In this document: piece by piece, positions 43,094-57,572 of the stretch
Position numbering within the stretch: position 1 is the first letter of the stretch
Layout of the letters: every line of letters starts with the position of its first letter
Assembly (NCBI RefSeq): GCF_024868665.1
Contig: NC_079897.1
Coordinates: 2,649,133 to 2,713,132 of the forward strand
Source: Triplophysa rosa
Lineage: Eukaryota; Chordata; Actinopteri; Cypriniformes; Nemacheilidae
Length of the DNA stretch: 64,000 bases
Reading direction: 5' to 3'
Notes under the pieces: generated by a model
What the model saw: only the letters and a program-made list of their open reading frames with translations
Told to the model about the DNA's origin: nothing
Databases searched by the model: none
Made by a program: the position numbers and the translations under genes

Positions 43094-43799
43094 GTTTTTT
43101 TTTTTTCATTTTACATAAGAACTGTAATTTGTTTTTAAAGGCAGAGCGCTATTTCTCCAGCACAAAGAATAATTAAATCTGCATTAAACTGGACCAAAGT
43201 TACACAACTAAAGTAACTAGAAAAACCACAGCACAACTATTGAACTAAAAACATGGTCATGAGCATCAACTTTTAAGTGAAACTAATTGTAAGTGTTGGA
43301 AAAAAGAAGTATAATGCGTCTCGCAGCACGGAATCCACCATTGTTTCTTTTTTTAAACCTGCGTCATTTACATAAGCTGTCCGAGCGAAGCAGTTCACTG
43401 AAATGACTTGCGATGGAGGAGAAGACGTCTCATTATTCCCTCAGCTCGCTGCGGCAGAGCTGCGTACTGTACTCAATATGCATGCCACAATACTCAATAT
43501 AATATTGAACCGTTCGGTACGACCTCCTCGGTTCTATACGTGTAAGTGAATTGCGGTATTGCGTTTAAATTATTTCTGTGCGCTCAATGACACTCTGAAC
43601 TGGCTCTGTCCGTGTTTGTCTGTATGTATTAGCGAGTGGTGGTCGGGCGGTGAAGCGAGGCTGCCTGCAACACGAGAAGCAATGTGCTGTTGAGCGATGC
43701 GGGCTGGCTTTATTGTATGACCCATTGTACTAAAGTGATAATCTCAGAATTTGGCACATCAAGAATGTATTTTTACACTGCATACGAAAGCAGCACATG

Positions 43800-43985
43800 C
43801 AGAAAGAGCATCTACGGCACCACGCCAAAGTCCGTTTAATGAAAGTATGCCACTCGGTTGCCTTTCGGACAGCTATTTACGTCATAGCAAGAGCGCCTCC
43901 AGGCAGCTATAGCATTGCATTTCTTCCAATTTATTGCAATCGCAGTGGCGCACCTTGTTAATATATTATCTTTGGCCTTTCCCAT
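43800..43985. mobile_element. Dispersed repeat, internally deleted copy
   Basis: Matches both ends of 7110-7600 (CAAAGTCCGTTTA; TTTACGTCATAGCAAG; GTGGCGCACCTTGTTAATAT) but lacks most of the middle. Confidence 0.6.
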
Positions 43986-45062
43986 TGAGCGCTAGTGATA
44001 CGCGCACCGCACGTTTACTTCCATTACAGCAATCGCAAGTTTTGCATTACGTTATTTTAATTACTCTCTTCAAGAAGCTTATTTTATTTTACTGGCATGT
44101 TGATGAACAGTAAACCAAAAACTGCTGAAGTTGATTTTTGCTTAAAGACAATTAAATAAGTAAAGTTAAATAATGAGAATTTCAGTAAAATCGTTTTTTT
44201 TTTCCTTTGCAAATGTAATAGACCACCTTTAATAATAAAAACTCATATTTTAGGAATCTGTCAACCTCATCTAAAACAAAATTTTTTATTGTCATTTATC
44301 AGAAAACAAACCGAAACTACTGAATAGTCTTTATATAGTCTTTTATTTGCCTTTACAGTTCATATTACTTTCTGGTGCAGAAGAGCAAGTATTAAAACTC
44401 ACCAAACTTTTCTTTTGTTTTCAATAGAAAGCAATCTTTTGGGTTTGTGATGCTTGCCTGAAGTCGGTCTGGTTTGTTAGTATTGAGATGCATGCTGGGA
44501 AGGGCCGTACACTTGAGACATGAGTCGCCTCCATTAATCTGCTGGATGATACAGCTGTACAACTTTCAGCTCTCAGGCGTTTTGCTCGCCTGATTGTTTG
44601 CCGTTGTTGTTACAGTCGGTTGCGTTGCCTTGAATAATTGACACTGAGTTTTTTTCATAACGACGGGGGTTTACATCCATGTTGTCTTTCATTCTTTGAA
44701 GTTCCGTGATATTCCAGCAATAAGCCATAACACGGGCTTTACCACTGATCCGGCTCTCCAGGCCTTTTATATTTGTTTTTTCTCATCTCATTTTATTGGT
44801 TTAGAGGTCTAGTTAAACTCCAGCTCATCCTCTCACATGCCAAACAATGTCTGGACCTTCACTTAAATGCCGGACATTTTCATGTCAACGATGTCCTGCG
44901 CTTAGCAGTGTTTAAATGTGGGTGGGCGTTTAAATTTTAAAGAGACATGACAACTAGCCCATAAACAAACTTAATATAAACTATTGTAAATAATTAATTT
45001 ACGAAATGTACCATATCCATTGCATGAATTTAATCACATTTGTCATTATAATTTTTACTCAA

Positions 45063-45300
45063 ATAAAAATATCTGAGGGACCTATTGAAGTCTATTTTGT
45101 ACTTGTTTTGGGGGGTCCCTAATACCTTATGGGGGTCCCGGATCCCCCCAGCCCCCTTCAATTAAATTCAACATGGAGAATTCCATGTTGAATTAAGATT
45201 AAGATAATAAAAACATAACGCATCATTATGTAAGGTCTTTATACACATCTGAAGACATAGTTATGTTTATTACATTGTACATTTCAGTTATAGTGCATTC
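45063..45300 (-). mobile_element. Truncated inverse copy of the 2.3-kb MITE-like family
   Basis: Reverse complement shows ACATAACTATGTCTTCAGAT and CTTACATAATGATGCGTTAT, as at 2.3 kb. It also contains a 13-bp palindrome with a 4-base centre at 45165-45194. The left part (GGGGGGTCCCTAATACC) belongs to a different repeat or is diverged. Confidence 0.6.
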
Positions 45301-46342
45301 CTTAAAACTCCTAAGAATTTTATAAATATAAAAAATAAATAGGTGCTTTCTAAACCAAGGCACTGAAAAAGGTCACTGTTTCGTTCCATGAACACAGCAG
45401 GATAATTCTTCTTCTTCAACAGAAGCTTTCGTCAGAGATAACTACAGTATTCGTGTGTAGTCGCTGATTTATACGTCCACCGATCGAACACACACATGCA
45501 ATCACGCAGCACCATAAAATCCTGAAGGTGCAGTTAGATTGGTTAGGACAGGAACAGCTTCTCAACATTATCCTTTCTAGATCAGTCTGCTGACCTCCGC
45601 TGTAAAGATGTCGACTGGATTCGCTTTAATGGTCTTCGTTGAGAAAGAAAAAGGTTGCCGCGCCAACACTCGGTGCTGTTGCCTTAAGATAATAAACCAT
45701 TAAAGGCCGTGATGTTGGAGAGCCTGTGTTAATGACGCTTTCGGTAAAAGATCTGGGATCATTTTGATGCATGAAACTTTCGTTTAATTGATCGATTCCC
45801 AGGGGAGAGTGATGTCGAACCAGACGGTATGTGTGACCTCCGTACCGTGCGTGCGGAGAATAGCGTTATTTACTCGACACTGTGTGAAGATCACGCAGCA
45901 CACGGTTGTTGCATGAAAAGAAAGCAGAAGATCCAATTAAGTAGCTTGATTTGTGTCTGTCGGAATGAATCATGCAATGAATGCTTGATTTTGACTTTTG
46001 ACTCATTTCTTGTACCTGTAATATAATACGATTACGTGTGCCCGACGGGATCTTTGGCGTAGGATCCGCTGAAATATTAATTCCGGCAGTCAGACGCACC
46101 CGAGGGAGTTCTTTATTATTGACTGCTGATAATTGAGGTGGTTAGAAAGAGAAGCAGATTAAAGGAAGTTAATGAGTGGTAATTAATGGTGCTTGCTAAG
46201 GCAACCAACACTATTATTACTGCTTATACTTACGCTTACTTAGGTACCAAAATATCATAGAGAGAGAGAAATAAGCCTGAAAGCAATGACCCAGAAGACC
46301 CTAGCAACCAGCCGGAGCACCTTGGCAACTCCATAGAAGTGT

Positions 46343-46370
46343 TCCTGTAGCTCAGTTGGTAGTAAGAATA
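46343..46370 (+). mobile_element. SINE head fragment
   Basis: TCCTGTAGCTCAGTTGGTAG is an A-box-like SINE start; the B box and tail are missing. Confidence 0.5.
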
Positions 46371-47723
46371 CAAAAGATGAAAAACGTGGATTAAATGCAC
46401 TAAAAGTGGAGAGAGATTGATGTTTTGCGATACAAATAATGTCTACACTCAAAACTCACTAGTAATTTTTACAATCAGGAGGAAACCCTTGTTAGAATCC
46501 ACTATCCATTAAACATAAAGTCTGATGGATTGTATTACTTCTGCATCTGTAAGGAACTTGTTTTATGCTGTTGATACTTTTGAAAAAGTTTTTAATTCGA
46601 TTGTAGTTTTTAGAAAAATGTAATCTTAAAAAAACGTATTGAGTTTTATTGTTTTTAATTTAACACATCTGCAGTTAATATAGCCATAGAAGCTGGCATG
46701 GCGTTAAAAAAAGAATGAAATAAAACGTCTATATGTATTTTATGACTATTTTTTAACGATATGTCATCTTTTTAGTTCTATTGGTTGAGCTGCCAACATG
46801 TGACCTGCATCAACAAATGATATTTCATTTTTTTGTGCTTTTAATGTTTTAAGTTCTCTCTTGGGATTTTTAAATTCATTTCTTTATTTAATATTGTGTT
46901 AATATGTTAAACTATTATGTAAAATATGTTATAAAGTTTAGAATATGATTTTTTTAACATATTTAAAATAATTTTTATAAAAATTTTATTAAACCTCCAG
47001 TATGTAAATTAATAAAACTATCTGTCACAGAAAAATGAACAGAAATAATTTGTTAATAAAATTCTCAATTTTATGTTAATTTTTAAACTTGAATGTTATG
47101 ACCTGCATCAATTATGTTTATTATTATTTTTATGTTGTCCTTTTACTGTTTTAAAAAGTTCTGTTTGGTTTTAGATTTTTTTTCATTGAAATATTATTTT
47201 AAATATTTTATAAAATTATTTTTGTTCATTTTTCTGATACAATTTGAATTCATTTACATTCAGAAGATGTGTTCAGAATTTTGCCGTTTCTATAAAAGGT
47301 TGTATATGCAATAAAAATGTTATTGTAAATTGGTAATGGTTTGAAAATAAATCTATTAAAATATTGATACTATCACTAAACCCAGTGTATTAGAGTATAT
47401 TGAATCTTGTAGCTATCCAGGTTATTTTTCAAGAAAAATATACAAAGAATATTACATAATATAAGGCAGAATTTCACTGCTCACATTTTTTTTGTGTCGG
47501 CATAAAATAAAAAATGATCATTCTAATTGGTTTGGTGAATTATTTATTATAAATTCAAAAACTGTAACCTCCTCCCCCTCTCGAAACGACCTCTCTTCAC
47601 TTCTGGTCACGAGAAATGGTGTGAGGGCGGGGCTTCAATGACTGACAGATTGCAAACTGGCGTTCAAATTTTTCATCTTTTAACGATCCAATCAGTTGTC
47701 AGTGGATGAAATCAAGTCCCGCC

Positions 47724-48209
47724 CAGTGTTGGGTGTAACTAGTTACCACGTAATTAGTTACTGTAATTTAATTACTTTTCCCTTGAAAAGTAAAGTAAGA
47801 TTACTCTTGTTTTTTCTGTAATTTAATTACAGTTTCTTCTGATGTAATTAAACTAAATACTTTGTGTAATATATGTGTGTGCAATAGTGGAATTGACATC
47901 AAAATTCAAAGTCTAACTTTACAATCCGTGCTTTAATGTATAATTCTCACATTTGTAATACTTTGGTCAGTTAATAAGAGTACTTTACGTAGTTTAATAT
48001 TATTTATTTGAATGAATTAAAAGAGCCCTTTCATGTCTATCCTTCAATCACTTAACTCATCAAGGTTGATGTAGGATATAGAAAGTTATTAGTAATAAGT
48101 AATTAAATACTTTTTGGAGAGTAATTTGTACAGTAATCTTATTACGCTGTTGAATATGTAATTAGTAACTAGTAATTAATTACTTTTTAGAGTAACTTAC
48201 CCAACACTG
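47724..48209. mobile_element. hAT-like CAGTGTTGGG element with perfect 8-bp target duplication
   Basis: Starts CAGTGTTGGGTGTAACTAG and ends TTACCCAACACTG. GTCCCGCC flanks it exactly on both sides (47716-47723 and 48210-48217). AATTACTTTT-type motifs fill the interior. No coding capacity. The surrounding sequence, ending TGCCGACTTTAA at about 48313, resembles an older MITE related to that at 54.4 kb. Confidence 0.88.
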
Positions 48210-49119
48210 GTCCCGCCCTACATTTTTTTCTCATTTCAGAAGTCGTTTCACTCTGGTATACGTCACGAAATGGAAAAAAACACAATCGCTGCTTCCGTTT
48301 CATGCCGACTTTAACCTTGCCTTGCCATTCCCTTAATGTGACACGCTGCTAAAATTGACTTAATATGCGTTGCTTCTTTCAAAGAAACAAATGTGCTCTC
48401 CACTTAATCTTTTTAAATACAGGACATTATAATTCTTTTAAATGCCTGAAAGTGAAACGAAGAAGCAGGTTTTATTGTGAATTATTCATAAGAAATGACA
48501 AACATATGGTGTTTTTATTCTCACCTTAAGCATCGCTATAGTCCTTTATCATGTGTCTAATATACTGCAGTTGCCTGAAGGTATACTTTGTTTTCTGCGC
48601 CTCGGGCGGACTGGTTTGAGTTACTTGCTTTATGGTTTCGTATTTTGTAAAGTTTAGTTTTAAAGAGCATGGACTTCTCTGCTCTTTTATAGCTTCGCTT
48701 ACAGCTGCGAGATGAATTTATTGTATTTCACTGCTGAAGTTTGGAGCGGTGGCTTTAGTCTCAACTCCTGAATTCAATTAAAGGATGATCGTATTGGGAG
48801 CCATACTGGATAAGAGATGAAATATTGGCCTATATTGTGGAAGGTGTCAGATGGTCTATACAGGAGTTTTTTATTAATTTTAAGACTTGTTGTTGCTCTT
48901 CGGTTCCCTTTTAAAGCATGGTGAAAACATCATGTTTTTCCCTCTGGGAAACATTCCTACTGTAAAACCTGCTGATATCAGATATAAAAACTGATATAAA
49001 TAAACCATAATTAGGTCGAGATTTACCCAAGCAAATGAATTACAACAGACACGCAGCAGTTTAGTTTTAGTTTGTGCCCATTTTTAAGAAGCCTAACTTT
49101 TGTTTGTCCTTCTTCACAG

Positions 49120-49233
49120 TTCTCTTCGGCCAGTTTGTGTTCTTCCAGACGACCCCTAATGATGTGGTGGAGATCTTTGACGGACCCTCAGTGGATTCTC
49201 CTCTTCTCACCTCAATCTATGGCTCTCACTCGG
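49120..49233 (+). CDS. csmd3: csmd3 exon: CUB part 2 of 3 (about CUB 10)
   Basis: A 114-base exon, phase 1 at both ends, after CTTCTTCACAG and before CTCGG/GTAAAA. It encodes VLFGQFVFFQTTPNDVVEIF, DGPSVDSPLLTSIYGSHS. The FGQF.FFQT stretch is shared by all CSMD proteins at this spot. The exon begins 9.7 kb after its partner. Confidence 0.92.
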
Positions 49234-49432
49234 GTAAAAGGCTTTGTTTACCCTGCCTGTGTGTGAACAACCGAAGTCAGGTCTGTTGAGAAGAGACGAC
49301 GTTAAACTGTGTGCAGGAATACAGCGGTGGAGGATGTGATGTATTGTTGACGGGCTTGTGATATACCATGAGGTCTTAAAGTATGAGACTCTGTTAAAAA
49401 TTTATTTTGTTTGAACAAAATGATGTCGTAAG

Positions 49433-50078
49433 ACTTTACTGTAAAATCGCATTCATTAACATAAACTATAAATGAACAATATATTTTCACAGCATTTATT
49501 AATCTTTGTTAATGTTAGTTAATGCAAATAGAATTGCTGATTCATGTTAGTTCATTGTGCATTATCTAATGTTAACAGATACAGTGTTTTATTTAACAAA
49601 AACGTATTAGTAAATGTTCAAAATAACATGTACTAAGATTAATGAATGTTGTGTACGTATTTTTCTTTGTTCGTTCATGTTAACAAATAGGGCTGTCAAA
49701 CAATTAATCGCGATTAATCGCATCCAGAATAAACCTTTGCGTTAACATATTATATATCTGTGTACTGTGCATATTAATTTTGTATTTATAAACACATACA
49801 CCTACATGTTTACATATTTATGAAATATTTACACTTATTTATTTATAATTACAAATATCTTAAGTTTTAATAAGTTATATTTTCTATAAATATAATTATG
49901 TAAATTTGATTTCTTAAATATATGCATGTATGTGTTTTTGCACACAAAATTCATATGCACATTACGCAGACATATATTATGTTAGCATAAACTTTTATTC
50001 TGGATGCGATTAATCGCAATTAATCGTTTGAAAGCGTTGTTAACAAATGCAACCTGGTTATAAAGTATCACTGAAATT
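49433..50078. mobile_element. Old TTAACATTAGTTAATG-type repeat, interrupted
   Basis: ATTTATTAATCTTTGTTAAT, TGTTAGTTAATGCAAATAG and GTTAACAAATGCAACCTGGT follow a pattern very common in fish. It is broken in two by the element at 49688-50039. Confidence 0.65.
49688..50039. mobile_element. Palindromic hAT-like MITE (AGGGCTGTC family), copy 2
   Basis: Starts TAGGGCTGTCAAACAATTAA. The right arm ends with TAATCGTTTGAAAGCGTTG, a decayed inverse. GTTAACAAAT stands on both sides (49679-49688 and 50039-50048), which includes an 8-bp target duplication. Confidence 0.82.
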
Positions 50079-50673
50079 CTCTGAAGTCAAAACTGCAGTT
50101 TTGTGTATGTTTTGCGGATTTGAGAACGCTTTTGACGTCATCCATATTCCAGTGTACTACTGTAAAAGTTGACTCCTAACATACCTTTTGGCTGATATGT
50201 GCATTTAACATTTTTCTTTTATTTTCCGGGCAAACCAATTAAACACATTGATGTCTCATCCATGCATGCTTTAAAGCAAAAGGGGAACATGACATGTACA
50301 GTACTAAAAATTCAACTATTTAATTGTGATATGTAATTAGTGATGAAACAGTTTATATTAAGTTAGAAACGAATGTCAACACCAATAGCCTTCGAGCGAC
50401 CCATGTTTGTGTCCCCACTCTTAGTCGTTTTTTGGCCTCTGCACTCTGCTGTCCAAATAAAGCCATAAAAGCCAAAACTATAACTTTAAAAAAGTTTTTA
50501 TTTTGGCTTCAGTCTTGCGGAGCTCACTGTGTGTGAAGGCGTATCATTTCAACCCTGTTGATGTGCTAGTCCTCTGCGGATGTGTTGATATTGATCTCAT
50601 TTATGTCGCTGTTGTGACTGTGAACAGATAACAGAACTGTTTTGCTTTCCTCCCCAAATATCCGCTCTCACAG

Positions 50674-50769
50674 GAGAACCGTTGCCACTGAGCTCCGCCA
50701 ACGAAATCACCATCAAGTTCAAGACAGAGGGTCCGAACACGGCCAAAGGTTTTCATTTCGTCTATCAAG
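50674..50769 (+). CDS. csmd3: csmd3 exon: CUB part 3 of 3 (about CUB 10)
   Basis: A 96-base exon, phase 1 at both ends, after CGCTCTCACAG and before CAAG/GTATAA. It encodes GEPLPLSSANEITIKFKTE, TAKGFHFVYQ. It has no start codon in frame and was found from the domain context. The three exons give a 109-residue CUB. Confidence 0.92.
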
Positions 50770-52601
<1,832 letters not shown>

Positions 52602-52760
52602 TAAATGCTGCTTGTGGTGATGAAAGTGTATACGTGCATACCTTGCAAAAAATGTGGATTTTGTTTTCAAAACCAAACCATACCCATACCCATAATACAA
52701 ATTCGCCATCCACTCCTTTGTCTCTGTCTCTTGTATCGGCATTTTTATATTTATATTTTA

Positions 52761-52766
<6 letters not shown>

Positions 52767-52796
<30 letters not shown>
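52767..52796. repeat. TA microsatellite
   Basis: Uninterrupted TA run of about 30 bases. Confidence 0.95.
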
Positions 52797-52797
<1 letters not shown>

Positions 52798-53805
52798 GTG
52801 TTATGTTTTGCACAACTACATAAAGAGAAGTAAGGTTGCCTGTTGGTGTCGTCTTTGGTGCATTCATCTTAACTTTCGACCGTATTTAATATTCAGAAGA
52901 TTCTGTACTTTTATCTTATATTTAATATATTGCCCAACCCTTGGCAGTTTTGTGTCAGCATTGCATGCATGCTTCATGGATTCAGACGCAATGTATTTAC
53001 ACGCAATTCAGTTATAAAATATATTTTTACAATCAAAGTAATACAAATAATTGCTATAGTTGTCTAAATGAGTGGAAAATGTATTTGCATTTATTTAATG
53101 TTTTATAATCCTTATAGTTTATTGGCAATTCTACTACATTTCTGTGCATTTGGAATGAGGTGTGCTACTCCTAAAACACTCCCTTGCGAGTGTCCGTGAT
53201 GTTTGCATGTCGCCTTAGAAGACAGCTCTCTACGTAGGTATTGAACAGCAAGGCAGCACGCTATGTTTTGAAACAAAGTTGGAGGAAGATTTAAGTGGGT
53301 TTTATTAAAAATCAATATGCCGTGAGCTAATGGATGCGGAGGCATTCACGCGGTGTGAAGAAAGAACTATGGAGCGCAATTTCAAGCGAAATGTGATTCT
53401 CAGGTAAATCTCCTGATGCAGCTTGACGGAACACTTTCCTTCTGGCTCTGTCCTCCCGCAGTTTAATAGAAACACTCCTGCGAGAGAATCAACAGGCGCT
53501 GGAAGCAAAGCAACCATCCACCAACAGATCAATGTGCTATCATTTTCTGTGCACAGAGCGCGAATACTCATGATTTTGCATTAAAGGCCTCATTTTTCCC
53601 TCGTGTGCCATCGCTTAGGCAAGGTTTCTCTCAGCCAACGCACTCGTAATTTGGATTTACATGAGCGTTTACCCTTCTGTCTATAAACTGTTGGGATTTT
53701 TTGGGTTCTTTGTAAACAAACTCTTGGCTTTGCTTAGAGCTGCAGGTTCAATATAGTTTTTTTACAGCTCCATATTTTAATAATTCTCTTTTTACAAAGA
53801 TTTGA

Positions 53806-54100
53806 CATAGTTCACCCAAAAATGAAAATTCTGTCATCATTTACTCATCCTCTTGTCATTTTAAACCTGTATGACTTTCTTTCTTCCGCAGAACACAAAA
53901 GAAGATATTTTGAAGCAAGTTGGTAACCGAACAGCTCCGGCACCCATTCACTTCTATTGTATGGACACAAAACCAATGCGAGTCAATGGGTGCTGGTTAA
54001 CGACATTTTTCCAAATATCTTCTTTTGTGTTGTGCGGAAGAAAGTCATACTGGTTTTAAATGACAAGAAGATGAGTAAATGATGACAGAATTTTCATTTG
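53806..54100. mobile_element. Hairpin MITE, best-preserved copy
   Basis: CATAGTTCACCCAAAAATG at the left; GATGACAGAATTTTCATT at the right. The inner arms with CACAAAAGAAGATATTTTGA and AAATATCTTCTTTTGTGTT face each other around GTATGGACACAAAACCAATG. It is the reference copy for this family in the window. Confidence 0.85.
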
Positions 54101-54441
54101 TTTTATGTTTGTTTTTATTTTGTCCTGTTTTGTTGACAACAGATTTGAATCGCAAGGGACTAACCTGGTGAAATATGCAAGATAGTTATGCAATTTAATA
54201 TATTATATAAGATTTCTGGGTCTTATTTTTCATCTGCGATTTTTAAATGGGAGGTTTCTGGACGCAAGACAGGCATTCTTGATCTACAAGTGTCATATGC
54301 TGAAGTATTGAAGTTTCTGATGTTTAATATCCAATATATCCCAAGAAGCTATTAGTCAAGTCACCTTCTTTTATAATGCATTTTACAACACATATATAAA
54401 AAACAGTTTTGAATCGGCTTTACCGTATAATGTATTAGTTA

Positions 54442-54832
54442 TTAAAGTCCCAGTGAAATTAAAAATGATTTTTTTCATGAAAAATGCTGCGTTTATTGTA
54501 AACGGTGTAAACTCTTTTTAAAATTCGTGTGCCCTCATGATCTTCAGTTAAAGTCTGAAAATGCACTTCCGTCCTGTAATGACTATCCAACTTAAATGAC
54601 GTATGTTAGACGGCTTGGGCGGAGCATCCGTTAACTCCTCCCCTTCGACTGTCAGTCTGCTGCCAGTTCCATTTCAAAATGCAACGGCTGTTTTTATACA
54701 TCCAATGAAATCGCAGAGAAAGACGAAAGCCACGCCCACTGTTTTTCTCATTCGAAATTCCATTTCACTCAGAAATGTGTCAAAATATGGAAGTAAAAAC
54801 GATCGCAACTTCCGGTTCACGGGGACTTTAAA
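54442..54832. mobile_element. 391-bp MITE (TTAAAGTCCC family)
   Basis: Starts TTAAAGTCCCAGTGAAATTA and ends TTCACGGGGACTTTAA. 7639-7723 carries the same two ends in opposite orientation with almost no interior. Confidence 0.78.
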
Positions 54833-56200
54833 AGTGCCTTCGAAGGAATCGCACTGGAACTGTATGTTTTGTAGTGTGCAGTAAGTAGTAAAGTGTATAA
54901 AAGTTGGACACTTTATTGTCTGTATTCAGCTTGAACCAGTGTTAAAAAGCTTTTCTTTCCGTATTACTTTGCAATAGATTAAGGAATCATATCTTTTTAT
55001 GATATGTACATAATATAACTTTGTTAAACAATAGCAGATCTTTCCGTGCATCCTCATGCATGCTTCACCATCGATTATTTCCACTACACGAGGAACTTGA
55101 GTGAGTCATATTCATTCTTACAGTGTGTGGGCAACAGTAGTTGCTATTGGTAACGGTTTATGTAATTCTTCTCTCTTTTGTGGCATTCTCAGTGCAGGTG
55201 CAGAAGGTCCTTGTGTCCATTACCGCATTCACCTTTGCCACGTTTCTGCCCTCCCTCCAGTCCTAAAAATAACACCGCCGTCACAGTCCAGATGAACATT
55301 GATTTGAACGAGACGGTTGTCCTCGTGTGTCTGTAGCCTCCGTCCTCAATCATGTCTTAAAACATACGATACAACAGATGGAGGCGTGTTGTTGTGTGCC
55401 GCTTTTCATGTATGTTACGTGTGTTTTCAGTGATCTGCTTTGATTGCTACATCTGCTAATGAAGACATTACATCGCTGGAAATGTTATGGTTTTACAGAG
55501 GCGTAAGAGCACCTCTCTGGAAGTATGTATTAACCACGTACATACAGTTTTTCCTACCAGTCAACAGAGGCGTAGAAAAGAAGAGAAAAACAACCACGCG
55601 GCATTTTTTCTCGGTCAGGTTGAGAGCGCCAGGCGCGGAAGATTAATTTCTCGCTCTCTTTCACTACATTATAGTCTGAGAGGGGTTTTTTTTCGTCGTG
55701 TTTGTTCTTAGCCGCTGTATGTATGCTTTGAATGTTTTGAAGTGCATTAATGGAAATGGTAAATTAAAGTCATTCTTGATGATAAAGTGTTTGTATTCAA
55801 GCGGTGGCTGTGGGTTATTAAAATGGATATGACTGTATTTGCGTCTGTGGACATAAAGAAGAACACATTTGTGTAGCTCTTGGTATTATGTTATTGATTG
55901 ACTGGTGGAACAGTTGTTCTTTTAAAATGATCTCCATTGATGGCATCTTATCGTTTCATTCCACTCCATGTCAAAGCATCTCTAAATAATTAGAAACACA
56001 TATCAATGTTATATGGTTTATACTCTGGGTTAGAGTTTTTATTGACTTTAATTAATCACATTTGAATTAGTTGATTAATTAGTATACTTCATTTATATTT
56101 TAATCCATGTGTTTATTGTTTGTGATATTCAATGATCAAGTTTTGTGCATATCTGCACTATAAAAAATGCTGTGTTCATATCCAACCGTTGGTTTAAATT

Positions 56201-56470
56201 AGGGCTGTTCAACGATGAATCGCGGTTAATCGCATCCAGAATAAATGTTTGTGTTTACATAATACATGTCTGTGCACTGTGTGCATATTAATTTTGTATT
56301 TTCAAACACATACATACATATGCGTATATATTTAAGAATAATATGAAATATAAAATTGAATCAATGTTATATATCATTTAAATGACTGTATATAAATATT
56401 ATTAGATACATTTCCTAAATATATACGTGTATGTGTTATGAATACAAAATAAATATATATAATATATTAT
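56201..56470. mobile_element. Palindromic hAT-like MITE, truncated copy 3
   Basis: AGGGCTGTTCAACGATGAATC and AATCGCATCCAGAATAAATG mark the left end. The copy runs into an AT tract near 56460 and lacks its right arm. Confidence 0.7.
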
Positions 56471-56935
56471 ATTATATAATATATATATATATAATAAATA
56501 TAAAAATATATAATTAAAAACGTGTTTAGGCAAAGTGTCTGAAATGCAGGAGAACATATATTCAAAACACAAGCCACAAATAGTCAAATTAATGGACATT
56601 TTCCTACATCACGTAACAATGCTGTGCCACTTACTAGACCAGATCTCGCCTCAAAACTATTTTCAAAACTACTCGATAATAATGAATTATATTTTTACAA
56701 ACGGTTCATTACCAATGAACTACCTTTAAGTTAGCGCATGTCAGATTGCATGATTGCATGTTAGAGCAATGTCATGACGCATCTTACAATTTAAACCGTC
56801 AAAAAGTACCTTTTTTCCTGCTCACTCTTCCTGCCGGCCCAAGCCTTCAGGGGGGCCCTAAGCAGAATTTTATGTGGGGGCCCCTCTGTGCCACCAATAT
56901 GACTAATTATTCTCAATCACACTATGGCCCGGTTT

Positions 56936-57165
56936 CACAGACAAGGCTTAAGGCTAGTCCCAGACTAAAATGAATGTGTGACCTGTCTTAACTTAATATA
57001 ACTTGCCCAGTAATATCTTAAAATATATCAGTGCCATTGTTTTGTCTCAAGATGCACACCGATAATGTATTCTTCTAAGGCATTTTTATAAAAGTGACAT
57101 AAATAACTTAATTCAACTAAGGCGTAGTCCTGGCTTAAGCTAAGCCGTGTCTGTAAAACCGGGCC
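56936..57165. mobile_element. 230-bp GGCCCGGTTTCACAG MITE
   Basis: Starts GGCCCGGTTTCACAGACA and ends TGTCTGTAAAACCGGGCC, an inverted repeat with one mismatch. Inner arms with AAGGCTTAAGGCTAGTCC face GGCTTAAGCTAAGCC. No coding capacity. Confidence 0.85.
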
Positions 57166-57344
57166 TGCGCTGGGTTATAGCTAGACCTCGCACTCATATG
57201 TGCCGAGGATTTCGGTACTCAACCCTAAAAATGTCCCATTTTTATATCATATAGTAATATTTTTAGCGGCGCAGTGCGTGCCCGTCTGCTACGCCACTGA
57301 CTATATAACCGAAATGGCATGATCCCCATTGCATAACACCTCTG

Positions 57345-57572
57345 CGAAGATTCGACTGTCGAATCAGGCTCCTCCTATCGAAGCATCGAATCTTCAACTA
57401 TTCGGGGTCACCCCTACTTTTTATTGGTTAGTTACATAATAAAGGGTGACTAATAATAATGATTTATGGCAAAAAATTGAAATCAGGAAATATGGAGAGA
57501 CAAGGTTTCAGAAGGACAGCAGCGATATATGGAATGTAAACACAAACTTTTATTCTGGATGCGATTGATTGA
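57345..57572. mobile_element. Three adjoining transposon fragments
   Basis: 57345-57417 has GAAGATTCGACTGTCGAATC and ATTCGGGGTCACCCCT, a fish repeat end. 57420-57530 matches the element duplicated at 13.0-13.9 kb (AATAATGATTTATGGCAAAA, AAGGACAGCAG). 57536-57572 (GTAAACACAAACTTTTATTC, TGGATGCGATTGATTGA) is a right-end piece of the AGGGCTGTC family. Confidence 0.65.

Larger units (their letters stand above)
39416..49119. other. Largest intron, 9.7 kb, splitting a CUB domain
   Basis: Contains a MITE fragment (40229-40325), a dispersed repeat (40670-41050), a MITE with a nested element (42411-43093), a repeat (43800-43985), an inverse copy of the 2.3-kb element (45063-45300), a SINE head (46343-46370) and a hAT element (47724-48209). 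41.5-42.3 and 45.4-46.2 kb look unique with balanced base composition and may hold conserved non-coding elements, unproven. 46.5-47.5 kb is very AT-rich. Confidence 0.6.
49234..50673. other. Intron, 1.4 kb, with one transposon inside another
   Basis: 49433-50078 is an old repeat split by a palindromic hAT-like element at 49688-50039. The rest is unremarkable. Confidence 0.65.

Noticed and set aside
46760..47200. Possible tandem duplication around two GACCTGCATCAA words (46801 and 47100)
   Set aside because: Beyond the shared 12 bases the similarity is mostly poly-T and AT-rich sequence; not enough to call by eye.
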